Below are positions 1 to 9,262 of a stretch of 64,000 bases of DNA, one piece after another (position 1 is the stretch's first letter; every line of letters starts with the position of its first letter). The DNA is from Neomoorella thermoacetica (GTDB lineage: Bacteria; Bacillota; DSM-521; Neomoorellales; Neomoorellaceae): assembly GCF_001875325.1 (NCBI RefSeq), contig NZ_MDDC01000010.1, positions 1 to 64,000 on the forward strand. Reading direction: 5' to 3'. The notes below the pieces were generated by a model that ran no database searches, was not told the DNA's origin, and saw only the letters and a list, made by a program, of their open reading frames with translations. Both the position numbers and the translations under genes were made by a program.

Positions 1-133
1 AGAGCTCTTGAACTTGCCGGCTTCGGTAAGGAAATATATCTTTTTCCACCTCGCGGTGGCGGGTAGAAGTATTTTTTAGTGCCCCAAGAAAACGTTGGTA
101 ATTATATCCAAAGGTGCGGAATGTGGGTTGCAA
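1..133. other. Window edge, gene ownership unresolved
   Basis: Two readings are open and cannot be separated here. On the plus strand, bases 1-66 form an uninterrupted frame ending in TAG, with C-terminal residues LELAGFGKEIYLFPPRGGG, which could be the tail of a gene entering from the left. On the minus strand a GTG near base 55 opens a frame reading MEKDIFPYRSRQVQEL that runs off the window, but it has no convincing Shine-Dalgarno. A small hairpin (CCACC/GGTGG) sits near bases 46-59. Confidence 0.3.
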
Positions 134-173
134 GAAGAGAGCCCGGCGGCGGATGGGCCGCAGGGCTCTCTTC
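134..173 (-). terminator. Hairpin downstream of DUF1540 gene
   Basis: Perfect 11-bp inverted repeat (GAAGAGAGCCC / GGGCTCTCTTC) with a further GCGGC/GCCGC inner stem, starting 14 nt after the DUF1540 stop. The following bases are only weakly T-rich (TTCTTGC), so it is terminator-like rather than canonical. Confidence 0.55.
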
Positions 174-186
174 AGGCCCGCAAGGG

Positions 187-339
187 TTATTTCTTTTTCG
201 GACGGAAGGTATGGCATGCTGTACCGTCGGAAGTAGCCACCTGGCGATCCCCGCTGGACCTGACTTCGATGGAGTCGGCGGTACAGGCCATGTTGTCCCA
301 GTAATGGCATTCCTCCACGCCGCACTTGATTCCTGCCAT
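187..339 (-). CDS. DUF1540 small cysteine protein
   Basis: A 50-residue protein of the DUF1540 type. The visible pattern is IKCGVEECHYWDNMACTA, followed by an I-x-V strand and a last Cys in the ACHTF segment, which is the four-cysteine spacing of this family; members are presumed small metal-binding proteins of unknown function. The ATG at 339 is chosen because GGAGGTG (347-355 region) lies about 8 nt upstream; an ATG at 369 would add ten unrelated residues and has no such site. It follows the aldolase gene by 67 nt. An inverted repeat at 356-385 abuts the ribosome-binding site. Confidence 0.8.
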   Translation of the reverse strand: MAGIKCGVEECHYWDNMACTADSIEVRSSGDRQVATSDGTACHTFRPKKK

Positions 340-355
340 ATTTCCCCACCTCCTT

Positions 356-385
356 CCGGCGTTCACCATTAGGTTTTCACGCCGG
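356..385 (-). other. Inverted repeat abutting DUF1540 RBS
   Basis: CCGGCGT and ACGCCGG form a perfect 7-bp stem with a 16-nt loop. Its 3' arm ends directly before the AAGGAGGTG of the DUF1540 gene, so folding could affect ribosome access or protect the 5' end of a processed transcript. That role is inference. Confidence 0.35.
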
Positions 386-405
386 TGAGGAAATATGCAA
401 TTGCC

Positions 406-1266
406 TTATTTTTTTACCCTGCCGGCGCAGCCGAAGACCTGCATCTTATGGCTGATGACCTTGGCGGCGGCGTCCCGGGCCGGTCCCAGGACCTTCCGCG
501 GGTCGATCTCGCCGGGATTGGCGGCCAGGACGGCGCGGGTGGCCTCGACAAAGGCGATGCGAATATCGGTGTCGATATTGATTTTACGGACGCCCAGTTC
601 GACGGCGCGGCGGATGTCGTCATCCGGAACCCCGGAGGAGCCGTGGAGGACTATGGGCGTCGGTACCAGGCGGTCGATGGTCGCCAGGCGCTCAAAATCC
701 AGTTTGGGGGTACCATGGTAGCGCCCGTGGGCCGTGCCGATGGCAACGGCCAGGGCGTCAACCCCGGTCTCCCGGACGAACCGCTGAGCCTCCTCCGGGT
801 CGGTCATGGTGGCTTCCCTCTCCGAAACCTTGATTTGTTCTTCGGTACCGCCGATGCGCCCCAGTTCCCCCTCCACCGAGGCGCCCATGGCATGGGCAAT
901 CTCTACTACCTTCCGGGTAAGGGCGATGTTTTCCTCCAGGGGATATTTGGAGCCGTCGATCATCACTGAAGTAAAGCCCGCCCGCAGGCAGCGCAGGACC
1001 TGGTCAAAGTCCGTGCCGTGGTCCAGGTGGAGGACCACCGGCACCGGCGCTTGACTCGCCGCCGTCCGGACCAGGGAGGTTATGTACTCCAGCCCCGCGT
1101 ACTTGATGGCCCCCTGGCTGGCCTGGATGATTACCGGGGCGCCCGTGGTAACGGCTGCGTTGATAATGGCCTGGACGATTTCCATGTTGTTGCAGTTGAA
1201 GGCGCCCACGGCGTAGCCGCCGGCGTCGGCTTCCCGCAGAACTTCGGCCAGGGTAACTAACGGCAT
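406..1266 (-). CDS. fba: Class II fructose-bisphosphate aldolase
   Basis: A 286-residue zinc aldolase that interconverts fructose 1,6-bisphosphate with DHAP and glyceraldehyde 3-phosphate in glycolysis and gluconeogenesis. Visible elements are HLDHG (catalytic D82, zinc ligand H83), the GTAHG segment (zinc ligand H180), VLHGSSG (zinc ligand H208) and the phosphate-binding NIDTD loop near residue 230. The length is typical for the short FbaA/KbaY/GatY type, so a tagatose- or related ketose-bisphosphate aldolase cannot be excluded, but FBP aldolase is likelier because no other aldolase-pathway genes are nearby. Finding it just after spo0F parallels the Bacillus spo0F-fbaA arrangement, here with the zinc-ribbon gene in between. 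Confidence 0.92.
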   Translation of the reverse strand: MPLVTLAEVLREADAGGYAVGAFNCNNMEIVQAIINAAVTTGAPVIIQASQGAIKYAGLEYITSLVRTAASQAPVPVVLHLDHGTDFDQVLRCLRAGFTSVMIDGSKYPLEENIALTRKVVEIAHAMGASVEGELGRIGGTEEQIKVSEREATMTDPEEAQRFVRETGVDALAVAIGTAHGRYHGTPKLDFERLATIDRLVPTPIVLHGSSGVPDDDIRRAVELGVRKINIDTDIRIAFVEATRAVLAANPGEIDPRKVLGPARDAAAKVISHKMQVFGCAGRVKK

Positions 1267-1311
1267 GGCTTCATCTCCTTTACCATTTATTTTCCCTGGG
1301 TTTATGCTGGA

Positions 1312-1992
1312 TCATACCGGGGATTTCTGGCGGTGGCGCCGGCCCTTGCCGGGACCTGCCCCGTCGCTGCCGGCCAGGTGCCCGGGCAGGAGGATTTCCT
1401 CCAGGTCCTCCGGCTTTTCCAGGTTGGTTATGGTACTTGCCGGCAGGATCTTCTCAGCCCCGCAGGCGTCGCAGCGCAGCTGCAGGTGGCCAGGGAAAAT
1501 TTCGACTTCTATATTATCATTGCCACAACAGCAACGTACGTGCCCGCCCTCGGCGAGCTGGAAAACGAGGGCCAGGAGCTGGTACATGACATCGGGCTCC
1601 TCGAAATAACCGCCGAAGCCAAGGTCCTCGGCCATTTCCGCCAGGGAACGGTCGTGTTGCTGGACCGCCTGTTGCACCTTGTCCCGGGGTCCGACAAACC
1701 CCACCTCCAGGTCGGTTTCACTGCAGGTAAGGGTCAGAAGCTCCTGGGACCAGAGTTCCCGGCGGTGGTGATAGATGACATGGATATTATCACACATGCC
1801 GCAGTGATATTGCAGCCAGAAGTAGTTTCTACCTTTCCTGGTACCCATGGTCATGAGAACCATGCCGCAGCTACATTCCATCTGCCAGGTGTGATGACCG
1901 GAGAAATTAAAAAGGGAGAGGCCGTGGAACTCCAGCCGCCCGCAGGATGGGCAGCGCAGGGCTACAACGGTCATGGTGGAGATAAGCATCAC
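1312..1992 (-). CDS. Cys-rich zinc-ribbon protein, function unknown
   Basis: I do not recognise a named family. The 226-residue product has several cysteine pairs: C14/C17, C40/C42, C64/C67, a CCC run at 154-156, and C174/C177. This suggests two four-cysteine zinc ribbons, one at each end, around a helical middle (about 100-150), with a basic C-terminal tail. No signal peptide or membrane helix is visible. GTG (1992) and ATG (1989) are adjacent possible starts behind GAGGAGGA. The gene has its own predicted sigma-H promoter at 2013-2041 and sits behind the spo0F terminator, so it looks like a separate, possibly sporulation-linked unit. The repeated CxxC pattern and spo0F neighbourhood are seen; any regulatory or nucleic-acid role is inference. 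Confidence 0.75.
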   Translation of the reverse strand: MMLISTMTVVALRCPSCGRLEFHGLSLFNFSGHHTWQMECSCGMVLMTMGTRKGRNYFWLQYHCGMCDNIHVIYHHRRELWSQELLTLTCSETDLEVGFVGPRDKVQQAVQQHDRSLAEMAEDLGFGGYFEEPDVMYQLLALVFQLAEGGHVRCCCGNDNIEVEIFPGHLQLRCDACGAEKILPASTITNLEKPEDLEEILLPGHLAGSDGAGPGKGRRHRQKSPV

Positions 1993-2012
1993 TTTGTCCT
2001 CCTCACCCCTCC

Positions 2013-2041
2013 ATATTCGCCGTTATGACCCGGATTCCTGC
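2013..2041 (-). promoter_or_regulatory. Predicted sigma-H promoter of zinc-ribbon gene
   Basis: On the minus strand GCAGGAATC, 11 nt, then GGCGAATAT. The Bacillus sigma-H consensus is RNAGGAWWW-N11/12-RNNGAATWW; only the last base of the -35 box deviates. The transcript would start within about 20 nt of the Shine-Dalgarno, giving a very short leader. Confidence 0.6.
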
Positions 2042-2056
2042 CCAACCAATTTAAAA

Positions 2057-2077
2057 AGGGCTGCAAAACACAGCCCT
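2057..2077 (-). terminator. Intrinsic terminator of spo0F
   Basis: AGGGCTG-tgttttg-CAGCCCT followed by TTTTAAA on the minus strand, just past the spo0F stop codon. It separates spo0F from the zinc-ribbon gene. Confidence 0.8.
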
Positions 2078-2105
2078 CAACAATTCTCCTCACAAGCCAC
2101 AACCT

Positions 2106-2498
2106 CTACCCTACTGCCTGGCGGCTGATATATCCCGGTTGTAATGCTTGCCGGACCAGATGATAAAGGTCCTGGAGGTCAAAGGGTTTTTGTAAGTAAT
2201 AACTGGCCCCCAGCTTACTGGCCTGCTCCACCAGGTCCAGCTCATTATAAGCTGTAATTACAATTACAGGCAGTGCCAGAAACCGCCGTCGTAACTCCTG
2301 GAGAAACTCTACGCCATTCATACCCGGCATCTTCATGTCAAGGATGACCAGAGAAGGTTCTTCCAGGGCTATTTTCCCCAGTGCCTCCTGGCCATCGGTT
2401 GCTACTGTAACATTAAAACCTGCCTGTTTCAGGGCTTCGGCAATTAAACGGCGTACACCGGGCTGGTCGTCGATTACCATAACCTTTTTACCTGTCAG
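2106..2498 (-). CDS. spo0F: Spo0F-like response regulator, CTG start
   Basis: Single-domain CheY-type receiver with no output domain, as in Spo0F, the phosphorelay intermediate between sensor kinases and Spo0B/Spo0A. The first ATG (2480) leaves the protein without beta-1 and has no ribosome-binding site at the right distance. A CTG at 2498 lies exactly 6 nt behind GGAGGTGA and gives N-terminus MTGKKVMVIDD. With this start the key residues fall at D10, D11, D54 (phospho-acceptor, in LDMKMPG), T82 and K104, the same numbers as in B. subtilis Spo0F; the product is 130 residues. A sigma-H promoter lies upstream, as in Bacillus. A generic CheY-like regulator is the alternative, but the promoter and the nearby aldolase support Spo0F. 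Confidence 0.8.
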   Translation of the reverse strand: MTGKKVMVIDDQPGVRRLIAEALKQAGFNVTVATDGQEALGKIALEEPSLVILDMKMPGMNGVEFLQELRRRFLALPVIVITAYNELDLVEQASKLGASYYLQKPFDLQDLYHLVRQALQPGYISRQAVG

Positions 2499-2504
2499 AC
2501 CAGC

Positions 2505-2512
2505 TCACCTCC
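2505..2512 (-). promoter_or_regulatory. Shine-Dalgarno that decides the CTG start
   Basis: GGAGGTGA, a full match to the anti-SD of 16S rRNA, is spaced 6 nt from CTG at 2498 and 24 nt from ATG at 2480. An in-frame TGA lies within the SD itself, so no earlier start is possible. Confidence 0.7.
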
Positions 2513-2577
2513 GGTTTCTGTGGCCTGAATACCCCCTCTAACCGCTCCGCTTTTTCGCTACCACTTCGCTCATTAAA

Positions 2578-2606
2578 GTATTCGGTGATTGTTGCCAAAT
2601 TCCTGC
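2578..2606 (-). promoter_or_regulatory. Predicted sigma-H promoter of spo0F
   Basis: GCAGGAATT, 11 nt, ACCGAATAC on the minus strand: the -35 box matches RNAGGAWWW fully and the -10 box misses only the last W. Sigma-H control of spo0F is established in B. subtilis, so the match is functionally sensible. It would give a leader of about 70 nt. Confidence 0.75.
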
Positions 2607-2627
2607 TTAATCAATTAAATTTTGTAT

Positions 2628-3857
2628 TTAACTGTTAACGCCCGCGGAAAGGTGATAGGCACCCACTGGCAGGAGTTCTCCGGTTGCAGTTCGCACCAGG
2701 TAGGGGCGTCCCTCCCGGCAGTAGACCCGGGGCAGGCGGGTGCTGGCTGTCGGGCGGCGCAAATCTACAGTTACTTCCTCGCCCACTTTTACTTCCCGGA
2801 GGTGGCCGACATCGACCATGGAGAGTTGCATCCCCACCCGGCCTACCACCGGTGCCGTCCGGCCGCCTATGATCACGGTGGTCCCTTCGCCCCCGCCCCG
2901 ACCCAGGTAGGCGAGGAATGTCTTGACCACATAGCGGGCCAGGTCGTTGAGGTTTTTCGGCCGGGCAACGGCCGTCAGGGCAAAACCGTCGGCATAGCCC
3001 ACCGGGATGACGGCCAGGCGGGTGGCTTTTTTCACAACGTAGTCGCCGCCGTAGCCCACCGGGGTACCGGCGGCCACGTCGTGAATAAAGAGGATACGGG
3101 CTTTAAACTGCCAGGGGTCTTCTAATGCCAGTCCCCTGCGAGGGGCCTGGTAGGGGAACTGGCCGTAGAGGAGGGTGCCTGTTCTGACCATGTCCAGATG
3201 CATCTCCGGGTGGGTAAGGAGACCGGTGCTGTTGCAGATATGCCTCAAGGGGATAGCTATATGCTCCTCCTCCAGTTCTGCCAGGACCTGCTGAAAACAG
3301 GCCATCTGCCGCCGGGCTGCCGCCGGCCGGGCAGCCTCGGCCAGATGGCTGTAGACGCCCTCCAGTTCTACCCCGGGCCAGGTGAGGATCTCCCGCGCCA
3401 GGGGCGCTACTGCTGCCGCTTCCAGGCCGGTACGCTGCAACCCGGTTTCTACCTTCAGGTGCACCCGCGCCCGGTGCCCGGTCGCTGCCGCCGCGGCAGC
3501 AATCGCCTCGGCGCCGGAACGACTGCTAACAGTCAGGGTAAGGCCGGAAGTTATGGCTGCCGGCAGTTCCTCCGGCAGGAGGGGACTCATGATGAGAACG
3601 GGGGCTGCAATGCCGGCCCGGCGCAACTCCAGCCCCTCGGCCAGGGTGGTTACCCCCAGGTAATCCGCCCCTGCGTCCAGGAAAATGCGCGCCACCTCTA
3701 CGGCGCCGGCGCCGTAGGCGTCGGCCTTGACAACGGCCAGGAGGCGGGTCGAGGGAGCTAGTAGAGCTTTAACGGCTTTGAGATTGTGGGCCAGGGCTGT
3801 CGCCTCGATGGTGATCCAGCGGGGTCCGGCCAGTTCTGTCAGCTTTGCCAGGTCCAT
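2628..3857 (-). CDS. alr: Alanine racemase
   Basis: PLP-dependent racemase that makes D-alanine for peptidoglycan. The N-terminal TIM barrel carries the PLP lysine in AVVKADAYGAG (K44), and the C-terminal beta domain carries the catalytic Tyr in PVGYADGF. The length of 409 is slightly above the usual 370-390. The conserved RVCMDQ box reads RVGMQLSMVDV, a departure in a substrate-pocket segment, although the rest of the fold is intact. It lies 46 nt behind the FemAB-type gene, so the two wall-building genes probably share a transcript. A sporulation-specific alanine racemase role is possible but not shown by sequence. Confidence 0.93.
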   Translation of the reverse strand: MDLAKLTELAGPRWITIEATALAHNLKAVKALLAPSTRLLAVVKADAYGAGAVEVARIFLDAGADYLGVTTLAEGLELRRAGIAAPVLIMSPLLPEELPAAITSGLTLTVSSRSGAEAIAAAAAATGHRARVHLKVETGLQRTGLEAAAVAPLAREILTWPGVELEGVYSHLAEAARPAAARRQMACFQQVLAELEEEHIAIPLRHICNSTGLLTHPEMHLDMVRTGTLLYGQFPYQAPRRGLALEDPWQFKARILFIHDVAAGTPVGYGGDYVVKKATRLAVIPVGYADGFALTAVARPKNLNDLARYVVKTFLAYLGRGGGEGTTVIIGGRTAPVVGRVGMQLSMVDVGHLREVKVGEEVTVDLRRPTASTRLPRVYCREGRPYLVRTATGELLPVGAYHLSAGVNS

Positions 3858-3903
3858 ACTGAAGAGATACCACCTTGCCTTGCCTGTTCAAGAAAGTATT
3901 CGA

Positions 3904-4994
3904 TCACTCCTCTGCTGCCCTGGCTTTTTTCCTCCAGAAGAGGAGGCGGCGAAAGCCATGGGAGTAGAGGGGAAGGGCTGTCTGCCAGAGCCAGTAAAAA
4001 AAGGGGGAATAAACCAGATCGTACTCGCCGACAAACTCGGTAAAGACGCCGTTAAAACCCTTTTTAAAACGATAGAGGCCGTAGAGGGGGTTGTTTTCGT
4101 CCAGATCCCCGGGCACGCCCCGGAAATCGTACATGGTGCAGCCCTGTTCCTTGGCCCAGCGGATCATGGTCCACTGGAGCAGGTAGTTGGGCATGACGTT
4201 ACGGTGGCGGTTGCTGGAGGCACCGTAGAGATACCAGGCTTTATTCCCCATAATAAAGGCCAGGGTCCCGGCGATGGCTTCCCCCTGGTAGAGGGCCAGG
4301 AAGAGCTTGGCATAACCTCGTTCCACCATTTCCCGCCACATGGTTTCAAAATAATTATAAGAGCGAACGAGGAAGCGATCCCGGAGGGTGGTTTCCTTTA
4401 AAATTTCATAAAAAACTGGCAGGTCCTCCAGGGTGCAGTCTTCTTTAATGACCACCCCCTTCTTCTCGGCCAGGCGGATGTTGTACCTGGTTTTACTGTG
4501 CATATTGGCCAGGAGTTCTTCCAGGGGCGGGGTGATATCCAGGCGGAAGACATGCCGGGGCTGGACGCCGTCAAAGCCGGTGCCTCTGGCAGCCAGGCGA
4601 AAACCCTTTTCCTGCAGCAATTCCTTAACAGCCCGGTCGCTCTCAGGGATATCGGGGTCGATCTTAAAGAGGATGGCTCCTTCCTGCCGCGCCACCCGGC
4701 TGATGGCCGCCAGGATTTCACTAAAAAGGTCCGGGTCGTGAAAGTCCACCACCGGACCCCGGGGGGCGTAAAGGATTGCTTTATTGATATAGGGCAGCCG
4801 CCGCTTCAACAGGCTGGCGGCGGCAATAATCCGCCCTTCTTCCTCCAGTACCAGGCGCAGGGGTTGCCAACCGGTAGATGCCTTGACCTCGCCCCAGCCA
4901 TAGGACTGCAGGAAGTGCCCCTTGGGATGGCCGGCTACAAAGGCATCGAAGCGCTTTTCTTCCTCGGGCCCGATAATTCTGGCCTCCCTGGCCA

Positions 4995-4995
<1 letters not shown>
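3904..4995 (-). CDS. FemAB/FemX-type aminoacyltransferase
   Basis: A 363-residue protein with two GNAT-like halves typical of the FemABX family, which transfer amino acids from aminoacyl-tRNA to lipid II to build peptidoglycan cross-bridges. Recognisable family segments are FLQSYGWGEVK near residue 30, LYAPRGPVVDF near 80, SKTRYNIRLAEKKGV near 170 and the C-terminal YDFRGVPGD block. The helical-arm insertion of some Fem proteins is not obvious. The ATG overlaps the pyrG stop (TGATG), indicating translational coupling, and alr follows. The exact donor amino acid cannot be read from sequence, and related peptidoglycan-bridge (BacA-like) transferases remain possible. Confidence 0.85.
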
Positions 4996-6863
<1,868 letters not shown>

Positions 6864-8546
6864 CTACATCCTCTCCGGGGCAGTGACTCCCAGGAGGTGG
6901 AGGACGTTGCGCAGGGTGATCCGGGTCGCTTCCACCAGTACCAGGCGGGCTTTGCGGACCTCCGGGTCATCGGCCAGGACCCGGCAACTGGTATAAAAGC
7001 TGTGAAACAGGCCGGCCAGGTCATGGGCAAAGCGAGTCAAGCGGTGGGGCTCCAGGGCCTGGGCCGCCCCGGCCACGGTGTCCGGCCAGGCAGCTATCTG
7101 CTTGATCAACTCCAGTTCAGCCGGGTCCTGTAAAAGTTCCAGCCTGGCTTCCCGCGCCGGCGGTATTTCCAGTCCCCTGTCCCTCGCCAGGCGCAGGATG
7201 CTGCAGATGCGGGCATGGGCGTACTGGACGTAATACACCGGGTTGTCTGCCGACTGTGACCGGGCCAGGTCCAGGTCGAACTCCAGATGGCTGTCGCTCT
7301 TCAGCATGACAAAGAAATAGCGTGCTGCGTCCCGGCCCACCTCTTCAATCAGTTCTTCCAGGGTGACGTACTGGCCGGTGCGTTTGGACATGCGCAGGAT
7401 TTCACCGCCCTGGTAGAGGCGCACCAGTTGCATGAGGACGACTTCCAGGCGGCGGGGGTCATAGCCCAGGGCCTGGAGGGCACCTTTGAGGCGGGCTACA
7501 TGGCCGTGATGGTCGGCGCCCCAGATATTTATTACCCGTTCGAAGCCGCGTTCGAATTTATTGCGGTGGTAGGCAATATCGGCGGCAAAGTAAGTGGGAA
7601 TGCCGTTCTTGCGCACCACCACCTCGTCCTTAACATCGCCAAAACTGGTGGCCTTAAACCAGAGGGCTCCGTCCTTTTCATAAATATATCCGGCCTTCTC
7701 CAGGTCGGCAATGGTCCGGGCGACGGCGCCGGAGTCGTGGAGGGACTGCTCGCTGAACCAGACGTCATAGGTAACGCCGAAATCTTCCAGGACCCGGCGG
7801 ATGGCGTCCAGCTTCTCTTCCAGGGCAAAGCGGACCAGCATCTCCCTCCGCAGGGCCGGATCTGTATCCAGGTACTTGTCGCCGTACCTGGCGATAAAGC
7901 GGCCGACGGTAGCCACCAGGTCCTCGCCGTGATAGCCATCTTCAGGTATAGCGGCTTCCTGGCCCAGGGCCTGAAGGTAGCGAGCCTCCAGGGAGAGGCC
8001 AAAATTCTCGATCTGGTTGCCGGCGTCGTTGATATAAAATTCCCGGGTAACGTCGTAGCCTACCGCCGTCAGGAGGTTGGCAATACTATCCCCCAGGGCG
8101 GCACCGCGGGCATTACCCATATGCAAAAGCCCCGTGGGGTTGGCGCTGACGAATTCCACCTGGACCCTGGCTCCCTGGCCGATATTCGACCAGCCATAGT
8201 GGTCGTCTTCCGCCAGGACGGCCGGCAACACCGGTAACAGCCACTGGTTATCCAGGGTAAAATTAATAAAGCCCGGTCCGGCCACTTCTACTCTGGCCAC
8301 GCCGGGTTGCGGCCTTTCCAGGTGCCGCACAATGGCTGCCGCTATGTTGCGGGGGGACTGCCGCGCCTGCCTGGCCAGCAATAAAGCCAGGTTAGCAGCA
8401 AAGTCGCCGTGAGTTTTATCCCGCGGCGTCTCGATTACAAAATCGGGCAGCTCGTCGTAACTAATTTCGCCGGCCGCCCGGGCCGTGGCAGCGGCATCAG
8501 TCAATGCCACTGCCAGCCGTCTTTTGGTTTCCTGTACTATATTCAC
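6864..8546 (-). CDS. argS: Arginyl-tRNA synthetase
   Basis: Class I synthetase charging tRNA-Arg, 560 residues. The N-terminal Add-1 domain leads into the HIGH-equivalent ANPTGLLHMGNARG near residue 130. The KMSKS-equivalent is reduced to MSKRTG near 385, usual for ArgRS. The C-terminal anticodon-binding domain ends ITLRNVLHLLGVTAPERM, a strongly conserved tail. The start codon is GTG (8546) behind a GTAGGT/AAAGGAG stretch. It follows DUF1934 by 95 nt, the same pairing as ywiB-argS in Bacillus, so one transcript is likely. Confidence 0.96.
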   Translation of the reverse strand: MNIVQETKRRLAVALTDAAATARAAGEISYDELPDFVIETPRDKTHGDFAANLALLLARQARQSPRNIAAAIVRHLERPQPGVARVEVAGPGFINFTLDNQWLLPVLPAVLAEDDHYGWSNIGQGARVQVEFVSANPTGLLHMGNARGAALGDSIANLLTAVGYDVTREFYINDAGNQIENFGLSLEARYLQALGQEAAIPEDGYHGEDLVATVGRFIARYGDKYLDTDPALRREMLVRFALEEKLDAIRRVLEDFGVTYDVWFSEQSLHDSGAVARTIADLEKAGYIYEKDGALWFKATSFGDVKDEVVVRKNGIPTYFAADIAYHRNKFERGFERVINIWGADHHGHVARLKGALQALGYDPRRLEVVLMQLVRLYQGGEILRMSKRTGQYVTLEELIEEVGRDAARYFFVMLKSDSHLEFDLDLARSQSADNPVYYVQYAHARICSILRLARDRGLEIPPAREARLELLQDPAELELIKQIAAWPDTVAGAAQALEPHRLTRFAHDLAGLFHSFYTSCRVLADDPEVRKARLVLVEATRITLRNVLHLLGVTAPERM

Positions 8547-8641
8547 GACCTACCTGTACTCCTTTGTCTCCCCGGCTTCACTGCCTCTTTTTATACCCTG
8601 CCCTTCGGGACCACCGGAAATGTCAGGATCGACAGGGCTTT

Positions 8642-9085
8642 CTAGACGTGGTTTTCCAGGTGCTGGATGGTTATTTCCAGCTGGTTGTTACTGATTTTTT
8701 CCTGGCCGACCTGCAATTCATACTCTAGATTAATACTTCCGCCCCGCTCTGTCAAGTCAACTTCTACCTTTGAAGGCAGAACACTAATCCTCATGGTTCC
8801 ATAGGGTGTGACGTAGAAGCCGTCGTTCAAAATGCCGGTTTCAAAGGTTGTTTTTTGTTCAGCTGTGCCCATCCGGTTCAGGGTTACCCGCCGGGGTTCA
8901 ACCTTCAAGGATGTAGTGGTGCCCTCCATTCCCGATAGACAGGTTTCGTTATAAAGGATGTAGTAGTGTTGATCCCGGATGAAGAAGCGACCTTCGGTAA
9001 TCAGCTCGATGGAATCTTGCTCACCTAAATCGTTGGTCTGGGTGCCCCTAACCTTTACCAGTACGTCCTTCTTCAAGCCATACAC
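8642..9085 (-). CDS. DUF1934 protein (YwiB-like)
   Basis: A 147-residue DUF1934 family protein with the all-beta, calycin-like pattern: alternating strands such as VLVKVRGTQTND, IELITEGRFF, YYILYNET, and a C-terminal LEYELQVG strand pair ending in LEITIQHL. No cysteines suggest metal binding, and there is no signal peptide. The molecular function of the family is unknown. It heads the argS unit and has a textbook sigma-H-like promoter upstream (9119-9147), which would link the pair to the transition to stationary phase. Confidence 0.85.
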   Translation of the reverse strand: MYGLKKDVLVKVRGTQTNDLGEQDSIELITEGRFFIRDQHYYILYNETCLSGMEGTTTSLKVEPRRVTLNRMGTAEQKTTFETGILNDGFYVTPYGTMRISVLPSKVEVDLTERGGSINLEYELQVGQEKISNNQLEITIQHLENHV

Positions 9086-9118
9086 ATCCTTTCGGGAAGT
9101 ATTGGGGTCCTTACATGT

Positions 9119-9147
9119 ATATTCTCCGGAAAAGACTGATTTCCTTT
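9119..9147 (-). promoter_or_regulatory. Predicted sigma-H promoter of DUF1934-argS
   Basis: AAAGGAAAT, 11 nt, GGAGAATAT on the minus strand. Every defined position of RNAGGAWWW-N11-RNNGAATWW matches. The start would be about 25 nt ahead of the coding region. Confidence 0.7.
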
Positions 9148-9228
9148 TTATTTTTAAAGATAATTTAACAATTCTTATTGATGATTATACCAACCGGGGC
9201 TACTATCTATCGGCAAAAATTAGCTCCA

Positions 9229-9253
9229 AAAAGAAAGCCCCCCGGTGGGGAGC
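9229..9253 (-). terminator. Intrinsic terminator of DAHP synthase gene
   Basis: GCTCCCC-acc-GGGGGGC stem followed by TTTCTTTTT on the minus strand, immediately after the aroF stop. Confidence 0.75.
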
Positions 9254-9262
9254 GGAATGTTT

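Noticed and set aside
7287-8237. 316-codon plus-strand open frame opposite argS
   Set aside because: Composition follows the antisense of ArgRS; no family pattern.
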